A stretch of 64,000 bases of DNA from Bythopirellula sp041737835 (GTDB taxonomy: Bacteria > Planctomycetota > Planctomycetia > Pirellulales > Lacipirellulaceae): the NCBI GenBank assembly GCA_041737835.1, contig JBGSQY010000021.1. One strand, written 5' to 3'. Positions 54,119 to 61,846 of the stretch are shown piece by piece. Position numbers and translations under genes: made by a program. A model generated the notes under the pieces. The model was not told where the DNA came from. It worked only from the letters and a program-made list of their open reading frames with translations, and ran no database searches. Numbering within the stretch: the first letter of the stretch is position 1; the number at the start of each line of letters is the position of its first letter.

Positions 54119-54844
54119 ATGCGCGCTCGAACAGCCTTCACCTTGGTGGAGCTGCTGGTGGTGATTGCCATTATTGGCGTGTTGATCGCCTTGCTGTTGC
54201 CGGCCGTGCAAGCGGCTCGAGCTGCAGCACGGCGCACGCAATGCGCCAACAATATGCGCCAGATCGGCTTGGCGATCCACCAGCATGCCAACATACATAC
54301 AGGCCAAATGCCAGAGGCCGAAGATCACACGACGGGCACGAACCAATCATGGATCTACTCGCTGGCACCCCACATGGAGAGTGTCGACGCGATTCGGATT
54401 TGTCCGGAAGATCCGCAGGCCGACGAGCGCCTGCGCGATAAGAAAACCAGTTATGTCCTCAACAGCTATCTGGCTGTCGATCCACCGGATTTCGAGAATA
54501 TGCCCCCCGAGATGCAGGACAACTACCGTGCAGTTCGGAATTTGTGGGACGTTGCCGAGTCGGGCAAGGTGATTCTCATGTTCGAGTCTGTCGCAGGATA
54601 CGACAAAGACCACACTCACGGATGGGAGTGGTTCAACGGCTACAACCTGCAATATCAAACCCCAGCAATGCCTTTGGTGTGGGAGGCCTACAAGTTGCAG
54701 ATCGCCCCCGAGCAACATCAGGGAACCGGGGCCAACTATTTGTTCGGCGACGGCCACGTCGAGCTGATTTCTTCGGAACAGATTCAGCAATGGTGTCTGG
54801 AAGGAACCGCGAGCAGCAATTTCGTGAAACCAATTACTCGATAG
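54119..54844 (+). CDS. DUF1559-type pseudopilin-like protein (second copy)
   Basis: 241 residues. Prepilin-like N-terminus 'FTLVELLVVIAIIGVLIALLLPAVQAARAAARR' with a very short leader (MRARTA). The C-terminal part has the family's 'CANNMRQIGLAIHQHANIH' and 'GANYLFGDGHVELIS' (the G-DG-H-x motif). It is shorter than the copy at 3446-4546 and has lost much of the middle region. It lies 105 nt after the His-rich gene and 95 nt before a PEP-CTERM gene, same strand. Its role is unknown. Confidence 0.83.
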   Translation: MRARTAFTLVELLVVIAIIGVLIALLLPAVQAARAAARRTQCANNMRQIGLAIHQHANIHTGQMPEAEDHTTGTNQSWIYSLAPHMESVDAIRICPEDPQADERLRDKKTSYVLNSYLAVDPPDFENMPPEMQDNYRAVRNLWDVAESGKVILMFESVAGYDKDHTHGWEWFNGYNLQYQTPAMPLVWEAYKLQIAPEQHQGTGANYLFGDGHVELISSEQIQQWCLEGTASSNFVKPITR

Positions 54845-54852
54845 GAGTGAGT

Positions 54853-54877
54853 ACAGGAGGAAGCAGAGTGTGCAGAG
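54853..54877 (+). repeat. Solo copy of the MITE-like arm
   Basis: 25 nt matching the arms at 35728-35752 and 35901-35925 with two mismatches to the latter. It lies 9 nt after a stop codon; no partner arm was found nearby. Confidence 0.5.
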
Positions 54878-54939
54878 GGTAAAACCTCTGACTTATTTGT
54901 ACTCTCTACTTACTTGTGGCTTGTGAGAGATTTAGAAAC

Positions 54940-56118
54940 ATGAAGATAAACAGATTCCTATTAACCATTTTTTTATCACTCTTTGCTTCGCAAGCCTCGG
55001 CCTTCCACGCCGATATCTTTCTCGTCCAACAGGATGGCCTGCTGTTAACCGGCAAAGGCTCTGCCGATCCGGATACGGGTGGTCAAAATGTCGTCGGCGC
55101 ACGATTTCACGTCAACGACATTGCTGGGTTCGTTCCATTCGTCGACAGCAATCCGGGGATCAGCGCAATCAATGCGAACAACTCGTTCTTTGCCAGTAGC
55201 GACTATCAGCCATTGCCTGGCAATAAGACGCTGGGCTTCAACATCAAAACCTTTCGTGTTGAAAATGGTCCTGCATCCAACTTGTTTTATTGGAATGGCA
55301 GCGGCGAGATCGAGTTTACACCGGTTACGAATCTGAACGATCGCCTGGAAGTGCGAACTGGGCTAGGGTCGGCCATTGCGACGGGTGCAGCAGAAAATGT
55401 CTCCGGCTTTGATTTCACGGCAACCGATCCAACGGGGGGCATTCACAGCCATTTGAACTTTGATTTCGACGTCGATAACAACTCTTCCACCGCGGCCAGC
55501 ACGGGTATCTTTCTGACGGCTTTGGAGTTTCAAATGGATCTCACCGGTGATTTGGTCCGAGAAACTGCCCGCCCACATTATGTCGCATGGTTCAACGGTC
55601 CACCCGGAGCTTTGAAAACAAGTGCCATGGCGGCGGCGAATGTATTTTTCGCCAACGAGTTTTCTGAATTTCGACTCTTGGGCGACGTCAGTCCGTTGGG
55701 TGATGATGAACTGCCCGACGACCTTGTGAATGCTGCCGACATTGACGCACTGCTGGGTGCGATTCAGAACGAGAGCAGCGATCCGCTTTTTGATCTCAAT
55801 GCTGATACGATACTTGATAACGCTGACGCGGCGACGTTGTTTGATATTCTCGGCACTCAATTCGGCGATGCGAATCTCGATGGCTTTGTGAATGCGGCTG
55901 ATCTTGCCGTCTGGCAAACCAACTATGGGACGAGTGGAGGTTGGGCCGCGGGCGACTTCAATGGCAACTCGGTTGTTGACGGCCGCGACTTTTTAATTTG
56001 GCAGCGCTACGCGGGATTCAGCGGAGGTTCGTTCGCAGGAGCCGTCTTGATTCCTGAACCAGCGTCCGCTGCTTTGCTGTTTGGTTTCTTGGTATTAGCC
56101 GTGGGACGCAGACCATAA
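54940..56118 (+). CDS. PEP-CTERM protein with dockerin-like repeats
   Basis: 392 residues. Signal peptide 'MKINRFLLTIFLSLFASQASA' with cleavage before FHAD. The N-terminal domain ('FHADIFLVQQDGLLLTGKG', 'LGFNIKTFRVE', 'LFYWNGSGEIEFTPV', 'GGIHSHLNFDFDVD') is paralogous to the next gene. Dockerin-like calcium loops follow at about 255-350 ('LVNAADIDALLGAI', 'FGDANLDGFVNAADLAVWQTN', 'GDFNGNSVVDGRDFLIWQRYAG'). It ends with 'LIPEPASAALLFGFLVLAVGRRP', a PEP-CTERM signal. Surface or matrix protein of unknown function; a metal link is suggested only by the His-rich gene upstream. ATG 54940 is chosen for the signal peptide. Confidence 0.82.
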   Translation: MKINRFLLTIFLSLFASQASAFHADIFLVQQDGLLLTGKGSADPDTGGQNVVGARFHVNDIAGFVPFVDSNPGISAINANNSFFASSDYQPLPGNKTLGFNIKTFRVENGPASNLFYWNGSGEIEFTPVTNLNDRLEVRTGLGSAIATGAAENVSGFDFTATDPTGGIHSHLNFDFDVDNNSSTAASTGIFLTALEFQMDLTGDLVRETARPHYVAWFNGPPGALKTSAMAAANVFFANEFSEFRLLGDVSPLGDDELPDDLVNAADIDALLGAIQNESSDPLFDLNADTILDNADAATLFDILGTQFGDANLDGFVNAADLAVWQTNYGTSGGWAAGDFNGNSVVDGRDFLIWQRYAGFSGGSFAGAVLIPEPASAALLFGFLVLAVGRRP

Positions 56119-56127
56119 ATCGAATCG

Positions 56128-56201
56128 CTACCACGGGGGGCACCGGGTACTTAGTTCTTGGATAACTACCAAATCCGTGAACTCAGTGCCTCCCGTGGTA
56201 G
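56128..56201. repeat. Palindromic repeat between the two PEP-CTERM genes
   Basis: CTACCACGGGGGGCAC at 56128 pairs with GTGCCTCCCGTGGTAG ending at 56201 (one mismatch in 16). Inner segments (ACTTAGTTC, GGAT with ATCC, GAACTCAGT) extend the pairing imperfectly. Probably a dispersed intergenic element that also works as a transcript end. Confidence 0.6.
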
Positions 56202-56236
56202 TTATTCATAAGTATATTTTTTTGGAGGTGCTAACG

Positions 56237-56986
56237 ATGAATTGGCAACGCATGGTTTGGTTGCTGCTAGTAAGTGCTGTGATGATCGACACAGCAACTG
56301 CTCAGCACAGTGATTTGGAAATGTTTGACGAGGGCGGCCAAGTGGCCGTTGAGCCACGGATCGCGGAAGGGGAATTCGGCGAAGCGCCAAACCCGGCTTA
56401 TCGCGCTGATGAGCCCGGACTGGAATCCGATCCCGACGAATTGGCAGTGCATGGCGAGACGCCACTTCCCGGCGGAGCGCTCGTGGGCTTCAACGTCACT
56501 ACGTTCACGCTCGGCGGATCGACTAAGAGCTTGTTTTACTGGAACGGCGTGGGAAGTCCCGATTTTGTTTCACTCGCAGCACCCCACGAACTGAAGATCT
56601 CGGATCCGACTGAGACGTTTTCCTTGCAGTTTGACGGAAGTGGCGCGGTCCCGGGATTCGATTTTGCCCTGACCGCCGATGGCAGCGGGCCTGACCCCGC
56701 AGGGTTTATCCATGCAGACTTGCTGTTTGATCTGGTCGGTGCGGGAGGGATTGGTGTCGGAAGTCCCTCTGCAGGGGTGTATGCCTTCGCCACGACGTTC
56801 TCCGTCGGTGGGCTCACCGACTCGGAGCCAGTTTATTGGGTCCTCGCTTCGGGCGTCGACGAAGCCGTCCATGAGGCTGCAGTTGGCTATATATCGACGA
56901 GCACGGGAATCGTCCCCGAACCTAGCTCCCTGCTGCTGGCGGGTAGCTCTGCCATTTGGGCCCTACTGCGTCACCGACACGGTTAG
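56237..56986 (+). CDS. PEP-CTERM protein, paralogue of the preceding gene
   Basis: 249 residues. Signal peptide 'MNWQRMVWLLLVSAVMIDTATA', then a domain shared with 54940-56118: 'VGFNVTTFTLGG', 'SLFYWNGVGSPDFVSL', 'FDFALTADGSG', 'GFIHADLLFDL'. Dockerin-like loops are absent. The end 'GIVPEPSSLLLAGSSAIWALLRHRHG' is a PEP-CTERM tail. ATG 56237 has an excellent GGAGGT 8 nt upstream. A strong terminator follows at 57019. The pair probably arose by duplication with loss or gain of the dockerin part. Confidence 0.82.
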   Translation: MNWQRMVWLLLVSAVMIDTATAQHSDLEMFDEGGQVAVEPRIAEGEFGEAPNPAYRADEPGLESDPDELAVHGETPLPGGALVGFNVTTFTLGGSTKSLFYWNGVGSPDFVSLAAPHELKISDPTETFSLQFDGSGAVPGFDFALTADGSGPDPAGFIHADLLFDLVGAGGIGVGSPSAGVYAFATTFSVGGLTDSEPVYWVLASGVDEAVHEAAVGYISTSTGIVPEPSSLLLAGSSAIWALLRHRHG

Positions 56987-57018
56987 GACAGCAGATTCTC
57001 TACGAGTATTAGTCGCAC

Positions 57019-57050
57019 AGCGTTGCCTCCCGAGTGGAGGCAACGCTTTT
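57019..57050 (+). terminator. Rho-independent terminator after the PEP-CTERM pair
   Basis: Perfect 12-bp stem (AGCGTTGCCTCC 57019-57030 with its complement 57036-57047), a 5-nt loop, and a T-run of four including the last stem base. Located 33 nt after the stop codon. Confidence 0.85.
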
Positions 57051-57582
57051 GTTAAGGTGTCGTGGAACGAATAGCCGCAATTGAGTAAAGAGTGATTTAC
57101 CGCGACAGCATCGCTCGACAAGAAAATCTGTTGGCGGCAGGTCCGCACTGCCAGCGCACGGCGCGCGTGTGACACGCACGGAGTGTGAAATTGTGAGAGT
57201 TCGAATTCGGCTTCGAGCTTCGTGAGGGGCTCTGCGTGGCGTGAGCGGCCTGCAGCGCGGCACTCAGGGCCAACAAATTTTTCCAGAATTTTTCGGGATA
57301 AACTTTCTTCCACTTTTTCGCCCATTCTTGGTCCAAACCGGCGAATCACACTAGACGAAGGGGGGTGCCTTTGCATAAAAATCTCTGATCAATGAATTCA
57401 TCCGCCCACCACACTTTCAGCAGACCACCCCGCAAAGACTGCAAGCTGGCTAGCTCAAGGCTGTACTCTCGGCATTTTTAACTTCCTTGCCAGGGCAATA
57501 CGCAACTCAATTTTTCATGCGACGCGTTGTCGCAGGTTGCACCCCCATGTTTGTTCTACCCGCACGAACGGAGATTTAATCT
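57051..57582. other. Gene-poor region before the SpeD-like gene
   Basis: 532 nt. Short frames overlap on both strands (for example minus 57097-57336), but none has a ribosome site, family match or consistent composition. The part from 57060 to 57290 is GC-rich and looks unlike the AT-rich leader that follows. The SpeD-like gene probably has its promoter in 57400-57570; no clear consensus pair was found. Confidence 0.4.
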
Positions 57583-57978
57583 GTGTTGACTGAAGCACCT
57601 CCGGAGTATCGACGACTCGTTCACAACGGCGAAAAGCATTACGGCCAACATATGATGGTCACGGCTTTGGGTTGTAACGAAGCGATTCTCTCGATTGAAA
57701 AACTGTACGAATTCCTGACCGTCATGGCCGACGACATCGACATGGTCCGCTTTGGACCTCCGATCGTGGCCCGCTTCGGCAAAGGACACGAAACTGGCTG
57801 CTCCGGCGTCCAGTTGATCGAGACCAGCCAGATTTCGTTCCACTCGAACGACAATCACCGCGACATGTACCTCGACGTATTTAGTTGCAAGCCATACGAG
57901 GAAGCAACCGTCTACCGAGTGCTCGAGCAGTTCTTTTCCCCGTCAAGTATCACAAGTGAGATGGTTTACCGTAAATGA
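57583..57978 (+). CDS. AdoMet decarboxylase (SpeD/SpeH-like) homologue
   Basis: 131 residues, the size of class 1b AdoMet decarboxylases, which cleave themselves to make a pyruvoyl cofactor for spermidine synthesis. Compared with the T. maritima enzyme, the self-processing Ser (S82 in 'ETSQISFHS'), the His (H87) and the Cys (C102 in 'LDVFSCK') are all present. The residue before the cleavage site is Thr instead of Glu, and the WPE substrate segment is missing. Some SpeD homologues are known to have become pyruvoyl-dependent ornithine or arginine decarboxylases, so the substrate may not be AdoMet. GTG start with GGAG upstream. Overlaps the SET gene by 4 nt. Confidence 0.75.
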   Translation: MLTEAPPEYRRLVHNGEKHYGQHMMVTALGCNEAILSIEKLYEFLTVMADDIDMVRFGPPIVARFGKGHETGCSGVQLIETSQISFHSNDNHRDMYLDVFSCKPYEEATVYRVLEQFFSPSSITSEMVYRK

Positions 57979-58541
57979 AAAGGTTCTATCCCGACCACTT
58001 TCCAGTGGTTCCCAACGAAGCCCGTTGGGAAGACTTCCGTGTCCTCGACGTCGATGGAGAGCGTGGACAAGGGGTGCTTGTGCTGCGGGATTTTTCTCAA
58101 GGCAGCGTCCTATTTAGGATGAATGGCACGCTTACGACGGAGATGACTTTGCACTCGTTGCAAATGGCGCCAGGGCTCCACCTGGATGATCCTTACCTTG
58201 CGGGCAAGGTGCTCCACAGTTGTGGCCCCAATTCGTGGCTCGACGTGGAAACTCGCATCTACTTCGCAACTCGTGACATCGCAGCCGGTGAATTGCTCAC
58301 CATGGACTACGATGAAACGGAGGATATTTTGTTCCGGGCGTTCGACTGCTGCTGTGGTTCTCCCAACTGTCGGGGAACCGTTGGCGGCAAGTTGGTGAAG
58401 AAGGTTGCTCCTAAACGGGGCCGCCGGAAGACCCAAGTGGTCGTCACGCCGACCGAGGTGCCGGCTCAGCTCTATGATGTGATCATGGCTGAGCGTCAGA
58501 GCTTTGCGACTGCCGAAGTGATGGCTGGCTTTGCCAGCTAA
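57975..58541 (+). CDS. SET-domain protein lysine methyltransferase
   Basis: 188 residues. The SET motifs are 'GQGVLVLRDFSQGSVLF' at the start of the domain, 'LHSCGPNSWLDVET' (NHSCxPN-like, 81-86), 'DIAAGELLTMDYDETED' (GEELxxDY-like, D111-Y112) and a post-SET zinc site 'CCCGSPNCRG' (C125, C127, C132, with C83). SET proteins transfer methyl groups from AdoMet to lysines. A basic tail ('KKVAPKRGRRKTQ') may bind nucleic acid or an acidic partner. The start ATG overlaps the SpeD-like stop (ATGA), so translation is coupled. The target is unknown. A strong terminator at 58591 ends the operon. Confidence 0.85.
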   Translation: MKRFYPDHFPVVPNEARWEDFRVLDVDGERGQGVLVLRDFSQGSVLFRMNGTLTTEMTLHSLQMAPGLHLDDPYLAGKVLHSCGPNSWLDVETRIYFATRDIAAGELLTMDYDETEDILFRAFDCCCGSPNCRGTVGGKLVKKVAPKRGRRKTQVVVTPTEVPAQLYDVIMAERQSFATAEVMAGFAS

Positions 58542-58590
58542 GCACGCTGCCACGTCTGCACAGTGGCCGGGAAAACGGTAAAAAAAGACA

Positions 58591-58625
58591 AACGGCCCGC
58601 GGCGAAAGTCGCGGGCCGTTTTTTT
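58591..58625 (+). terminator. Rho-independent terminator of the SpeD-like/SET operon
   Basis: 11-bp perfect stem (AACGGCCCGCG 58591-58601 with 58610-58620), an 8-nt loop and a T-run through 58625. Confidence 0.9.
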
Positions 58626-58646
58626 GTACGACGAACATCACAAGGT

Positions 58647-58715
58647 GAGCGGGGGACGTCAGTCCCCTGCATCGGTAACTTCTCCAGAAATGCAGGGGAC
58701 TGACGTCCCCCGCTC
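58647..58715. repeat. Perfect 26-bp inverted repeat
   Basis: Arms 58647-58672 and 58690-58715 are exact reverse complements, separated by 17 nt. Each arm is itself nearly palindromic around GGGGACGTCAGTCCCC. No frame or transcript reason is evident, since the terminator lies just before. Probably a REP/MITE-type intergenic element. Confidence 0.75.
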
Positions 58716-58801
58716 GCTGGACTCGCCACTAGCCACTTAACGCCGGTTTTGGTACTTTGCTGGTCTTGGATTGACGTATTTTCGTTCAGCGGATTCCTGA
58801 C

Positions 58802-59350
58802 ATGTCGACTGCCATCGCCGGTGTGGCCCCTGCCACTGAAAAAGAAGTAACGATTATGACGGTTTGGCCGTCGATCGCCGCGACTCCTTTTGGCCGCTGG
58901 TGGGGACGCCGCTTCGCCAACGACATCGGGATCACCCTGTTTGGCCTGCCGATTACGATTGGCCGCATCCTGGCGCTCGTCTCGATCCCGTTTATTCTGC
59001 CGCTTTACTTCCACATGCTGATCCCACGGCTGCCGTTCGTAGTGTTCGGCGTGCCGAACCCCGCTTGCCGGCGCTATCGGCTGACCAATAAACGGGTTCT
59101 CGTCGAGCAGGCGTTTGGTGGCGGCGAACAGCAAAGTGTCTCGCTCGACCGTTTCGACTCGATCGAACTCGACGTTCAGCCGGGTCAGGAGTGGTATCCC
59201 GCCGGCGATCTGATCTTCCGCAACGGCCAGATCGAAACCTTCCGCCTCTTGGGCGTCCCTCATCCCGAATCCTTCCGGCAAACCTGCATGAAGGCCCGCA
59301 TCGGCTTCGCGGGCGTACAAAAGGCCCGCGCTCAGGGCGTGGCCGTATAG
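58802..59350 (+). CDS. Membrane protein with bacterial PH-like (bPH_2) domain
   Basis: 182 residues. A hydrophobic segment ('ITIGRILALVSIPFILPLYF', about 52-71) near the N-terminus anchors it. The C-terminal part 'CRRYRLTNKRVLVEQAFGGGEQQSVSLDRFDSIELDVQPGQEWYPAGDLIFRNGQIETFRLLGVPHPESF' has the strand pattern of YdbS/YdbT-like PH domains: YxLTxxRV, then IELxxV, then GxxTxxFxxV-like. These proteins sit in the membrane; their role is unclear. ATG at 58802; no clear ribosome site. It stands alone between repeat 58647-58715 and hairpin 59364-59415. Confidence 0.7.
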   Translation: MSTAIAGVAPATEKEVTIMTVWPSIAATPFGRWWGRRFANDIGITLFGLPITIGRILALVSIPFILPLYFHMLIPRLPFVVFGVPNPACRRYRLTNKRVLVEQAFGGGEQQSVSLDRFDSIELDVQPGQEWYPAGDLIFRNGQIETFRLLGVPHPESFRQTCMKARIGFAGVQKARAQGVAV

Positions 59351-59363
59351 GGCGGTTCCCGCT

Positions 59364-59415
59364 TAGCCGCGATTCAACAAATCGCCGGGACCTGCGATTC
59401 GTTGAATCGTGGCTA
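59364..59415. repeat. Palindromic repeat, full hairpin
   Basis: Arms TAGCCGCGATTCAACAAATC... (59364-59385) and its complement (59394-59415), 20 of 22 paired, 8-nt loop. The right arm matches 33834-33855. Located 14 nt after the PH-domain gene. Confidence 0.65.
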
Positions 59416-59601
59416 TCCCACTGGTCACCTCGAAATCACGTCCGGTTGTAACGAAGTTGCGCACGCTAGGGGAGCGCGAAGCTAAAGCCGTCGTGCGGAA
59501 TCTCCGTCGCACGAAATTATCATCCATGCCGCTGCTAGCAGCCGCCGATATTTCTCGTTAGCTCAAACAGAAATGTTTCGCTTCCGATGGAGGAACTCGG
59601 C

Positions 59602-60162
59602 ATGGAACGGACAATGACCCGCACGACGCGATGGTTTGCCATCGTCACGCTTTTGGGACCCGTTGCCATCTGTTGTGCCGAGTCCCCCGCGACTTCGGAG
59701 CAAGCTCCCGCCACCGAAACACAAGCGGTCGAGGTCGCCGAGACTCCTGCTTCGGAAGACGCAATTCCGGCAGTTGTCGACATTAAGGACCTGCCGCGGT
59801 TCAAGCACGAGAGCTATCCCGACGCATGGACCGCCGCCCAGGAATCAAACCGCCCCATCTTGGTCTATGTGGCGATGCCGCAGTGCCCTCATTGCACCAA
59901 GATGCTCGACGAAACTTACGAGCAAGCGGAAGTCGACGAACTGGTGAAGGGTTCCTTCGAAACTTTGCAAGCGGGCCGTTACACGCACGCGACTCTGGTT
60001 TCCAAACTTCACGTTCGTTGGTATCCAACCACGGTGCTGGTGAGCTCCAACAACAAGGTGCTCGACATGATCGAAGGTTATGTCGACGCCAACACGTTCA
60101 AACGCCGTCTGCAATTAGGAATCGCCTCGGCCAAGGGATCGTCAACCACGCAAACCCGATGA
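59602..60162 (+). CDS. Exported thioredoxin-fold protein, CPHC active site
   Basis: 186 residues. Signal peptide 'MTRTTRWFAIVTLLGPVAICCA' (the double Cys could also be a lipoprotein site), a linker rich in Ala, Thr and Glu, then a thioredoxin-like domain from about 65: 'FKHESYPDAWTAAQESNRPILVYVAMPQCPHC' (C95, C98) and cis-Pro 'RWYPTTVLV'. The CPHC pair is the DsbA-type dithiol. Start ATG 59602 has GGAGGA before it. Paralogue of the next gene, 23 nt downstream, and probably cotranscribed. Likely a periplasmic oxidoreductase or disulfide handler. Confidence 0.8.
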   Translation: MERTMTRTTRWFAIVTLLGPVAICCAESPATSEQAPATETQAVEVAETPASEDAIPAVVDIKDLPRFKHESYPDAWTAAQESNRPILVYVAMPQCPHCTKMLDETYEQAEVDELVKGSFETLQAGRYTHATLVSKLHVRWYPTTVLVSSNNKVLDMIEGYVDANTFKRRLQLGIASAKGSSTTQTR

Positions 60163-60185
60163 TGCTGGCCTCGCAGGTACGTACC

Positions 60186-60671
60186 ATGAAAAAAATTGCC
60201 TTCTTGATCATGCTGTTCGCGATTCTCGCCGTCGAAGCTCGCGCCGAGAAGCCGCGCGGGGATCACTCGCACGCGGCACCTGAAGGAGTCTTTGACCACA
60301 AGACGGTCGAAGATGCTTGGAAGGTAGCCATCGAAAAGAAAAAACCGCTGCTGGTGATGTTCACGTCGAACAACTGCACCTACTGTCGCAAGATGATTGC
60401 CGACACTTACAGCAATCAGCAGGTCAAAGAACTGCTCCGCGGCCGGACCGAATCGGTGATGGCTCATTCGGATAATTATGCGGCGTTGATCAAAAAGCTC
60501 GGCATTCGCGGCTATCCGTCGTCGCTGTTGATCACGCCGGAAGGTGAAGTCCTCGACTTCATGGAAGGGTACGTCGATCCGCAAGCCTTTGCCAAGCGAG
60601 TCGGTCCGCTCCTGGATCGCCCCGCCACGCAAATCGGCATGACCGTGAACACCAAGACCGTCGAACACTAA
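60186..60671 (+). CDS. Exported thioredoxin-fold protein, CTYC active site
   Basis: 161 residues. Signal peptide 'MKKIAFLIMLFAILAVEARA' then a His-containing N-terminus ('GDHSHAAPEG') and a thioredoxin-like domain: 'EDAWKVAIEKKKPLLVMFTSNNCTYCRKMIADTY' (C64, C67) and cis-Pro 'RGYPSSLLITPEGEVLDFMEGYVDPQ'. It shares the region 'VLD-IEGYVD' with the gene upstream, so the two come from duplication, with different active-site dipeptides (PH and TY). That difference usually shifts the redox potential, so they may act in sequence. Substrates unknown. Confidence 0.8.
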   Translation: MKKIAFLIMLFAILAVEARAEKPRGDHSHAAPEGVFDHKTVEDAWKVAIEKKKPLLVMFTSNNCTYCRKMIADTYSNQQVKELLRGRTESVMAHSDNYAALIKKLGIRGYPSSLLITPEGEVLDFMEGYVDPQAFAKRVGPLLDRPATQIGMTVNTKTVEH

Positions 60672-60695
60672 GCTGCTCGCGGCTTAGCGCCGATC

Positions 60696-61664
60696 CTACA
60701 TCAAAGCCAGCGAATGCTCGCGCACTTCCTTAAGCGGCCGCACACAATTGGGGGCGTCGAGATCCACTTCAAACGTCACCGGATACTTGAACCCCTTGGG
60801 TTCTTGCGGCGCGACAAGTGGCAACCGCCGCATCACGCGTAACGCGAATTCTTTCATCGCGGGCCGCCAGCCTGTGAGTTCGGTCGAACGAAACTCACCG
60901 CCGAACAAATGGCGGAAGTGGCGATTCGCCAAGAAAACGTTGTTGCGTCGTGCGGCGCGACTCGTCATGTGCTCGGTCGAAAGCGACACGTTCACGCCCT
61001 TCGTATTTACCACGCGGTGAGGCGTGTGCTGCGGCCAGGTGACCATTTCGCCCGGTTCGAGATCGTACACCACGGCCAGCTCATCCCATTCGCGTTGGAA
61101 TTCGAGCTCTTCCGACTTCTCGCCGCAGAGCACGCCTTCGATGGTTTCGTCGGAAACGATGCCCGTCTCAAGCGGGTAAGCCCAAACGCGCTTTTGGCCG
61201 CGAATATGCCAGAGCATGTTTACCGGACAATCTAAGTGGTAATACACGATCGCATCCGGCGACGAGATCAGCAAATTCGCCGAGCGGTTGTAAGTGTGCA
61301 GCCCGGGGCAGGTCGCTTCCAACTCGCCGTACAAGCGGTCCACGATCTCGGCATACTCGGCATGATGGTCCATCACCCGGCGAAGATTCAGCCATATCTT
61401 GCCGCGGCTCACCGCTTCGAACAATTGCTCGGAAGTTAAATTTCCCGCCCGGCCTTCTTGCCACTCATGGTGAAGCTGTGGGTCTGTTCCCATGGTGTTG
61501 ATGCCGAGATCCTGGCGGGGATGGCGATCCAACGTTTCGATCAAATGCTCGTCGCGAAACATTTCCAACTCTTGCAGGCGATGCTGAGCCACGAAGATGG
61601 CGTTTTCCATCCGCGCGGCTTGCTCGGGAGTCCAGTTTTCCAAGAGAGGGAAATAAGGTTTCAT
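60696..61664 (-). CDS. JmjC/cupin-like dioxygenase-fold protein
   Basis: 322 residues. The cupin-like core holds a possible Fe(II) site: 'YYHLDCPVNMLWHIRGQKRVWAYP' (H143, D145) and 'MVTWPQHTPHRVVNTKGVNVSLS' (H216), the HxD...H pattern of JmjC-like 2-oxoglutarate oxygenases. A helical N-terminal region of about 120 residues precedes it. Members of this broad family hydroxylate proteins or small molecules, but some are metal-free. The 2-oxoglutarate binding residues cannot be confirmed. ATG 61664 has GGAG about 10 nt upstream; a longer upstream frame looks like leader. Convergent with the thioredoxin-fold pair. Confidence 0.65.
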   Translation of the reverse strand: MKPYFPLLENWTPEQAARMENAIFVAQHRLQELEMFRDEHLIETLDRHPRQDLGINTMGTDPQLHHEWQEGRAGNLTSEQLFEAVSRGKIWLNLRRVMDHHAEYAEIVDRLYGELEATCPGLHTYNRSANLLISSPDAIVYYHLDCPVNMLWHIRGQKRVWAYPLETGIVSDETIEGVLCGEKSEELEFQREWDELAVVYDLEPGEMVTWPQHTPHRVVNTKGVNVSLSTEHMTSRAARRNNVFLANRHFRHLFGGEFRSTELTGWRPAMKEFALRVMRRLPLVAPQEPKGFKYPVTFEVDLDAPNCVRPLKEVREHSLALM

Positions 61665-61846
61665 CAGCGAATGCTCCGGAATCCAAGTTTGCGTTCCGCG
61701 CGCACGGCGGTGCTCGCGGCTGCTTAAACTTAGGTCGTGCCACTGTGAGAAGGCGGGTGTTTTCAAACACCGCGAAGCCCGTACCGATGCGAGAATCGCA
61801 TCAACCGGCAAATTTGATACAGCAGACTACTGGAAAAGCTGTGGGC

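Noticed and set aside
57097..57336. 79-codon minus frame between the PEP-CTERM and SpeD-like genes
   Set aside because: Overlaps other short frames on both strands without any support; kept only as an unexplained region.
41839..59415. CRISPR array
   Set aside because: The short palindromes are scattered and unique in spacing; there is no regular repeat-spacer pattern and no cas gene.
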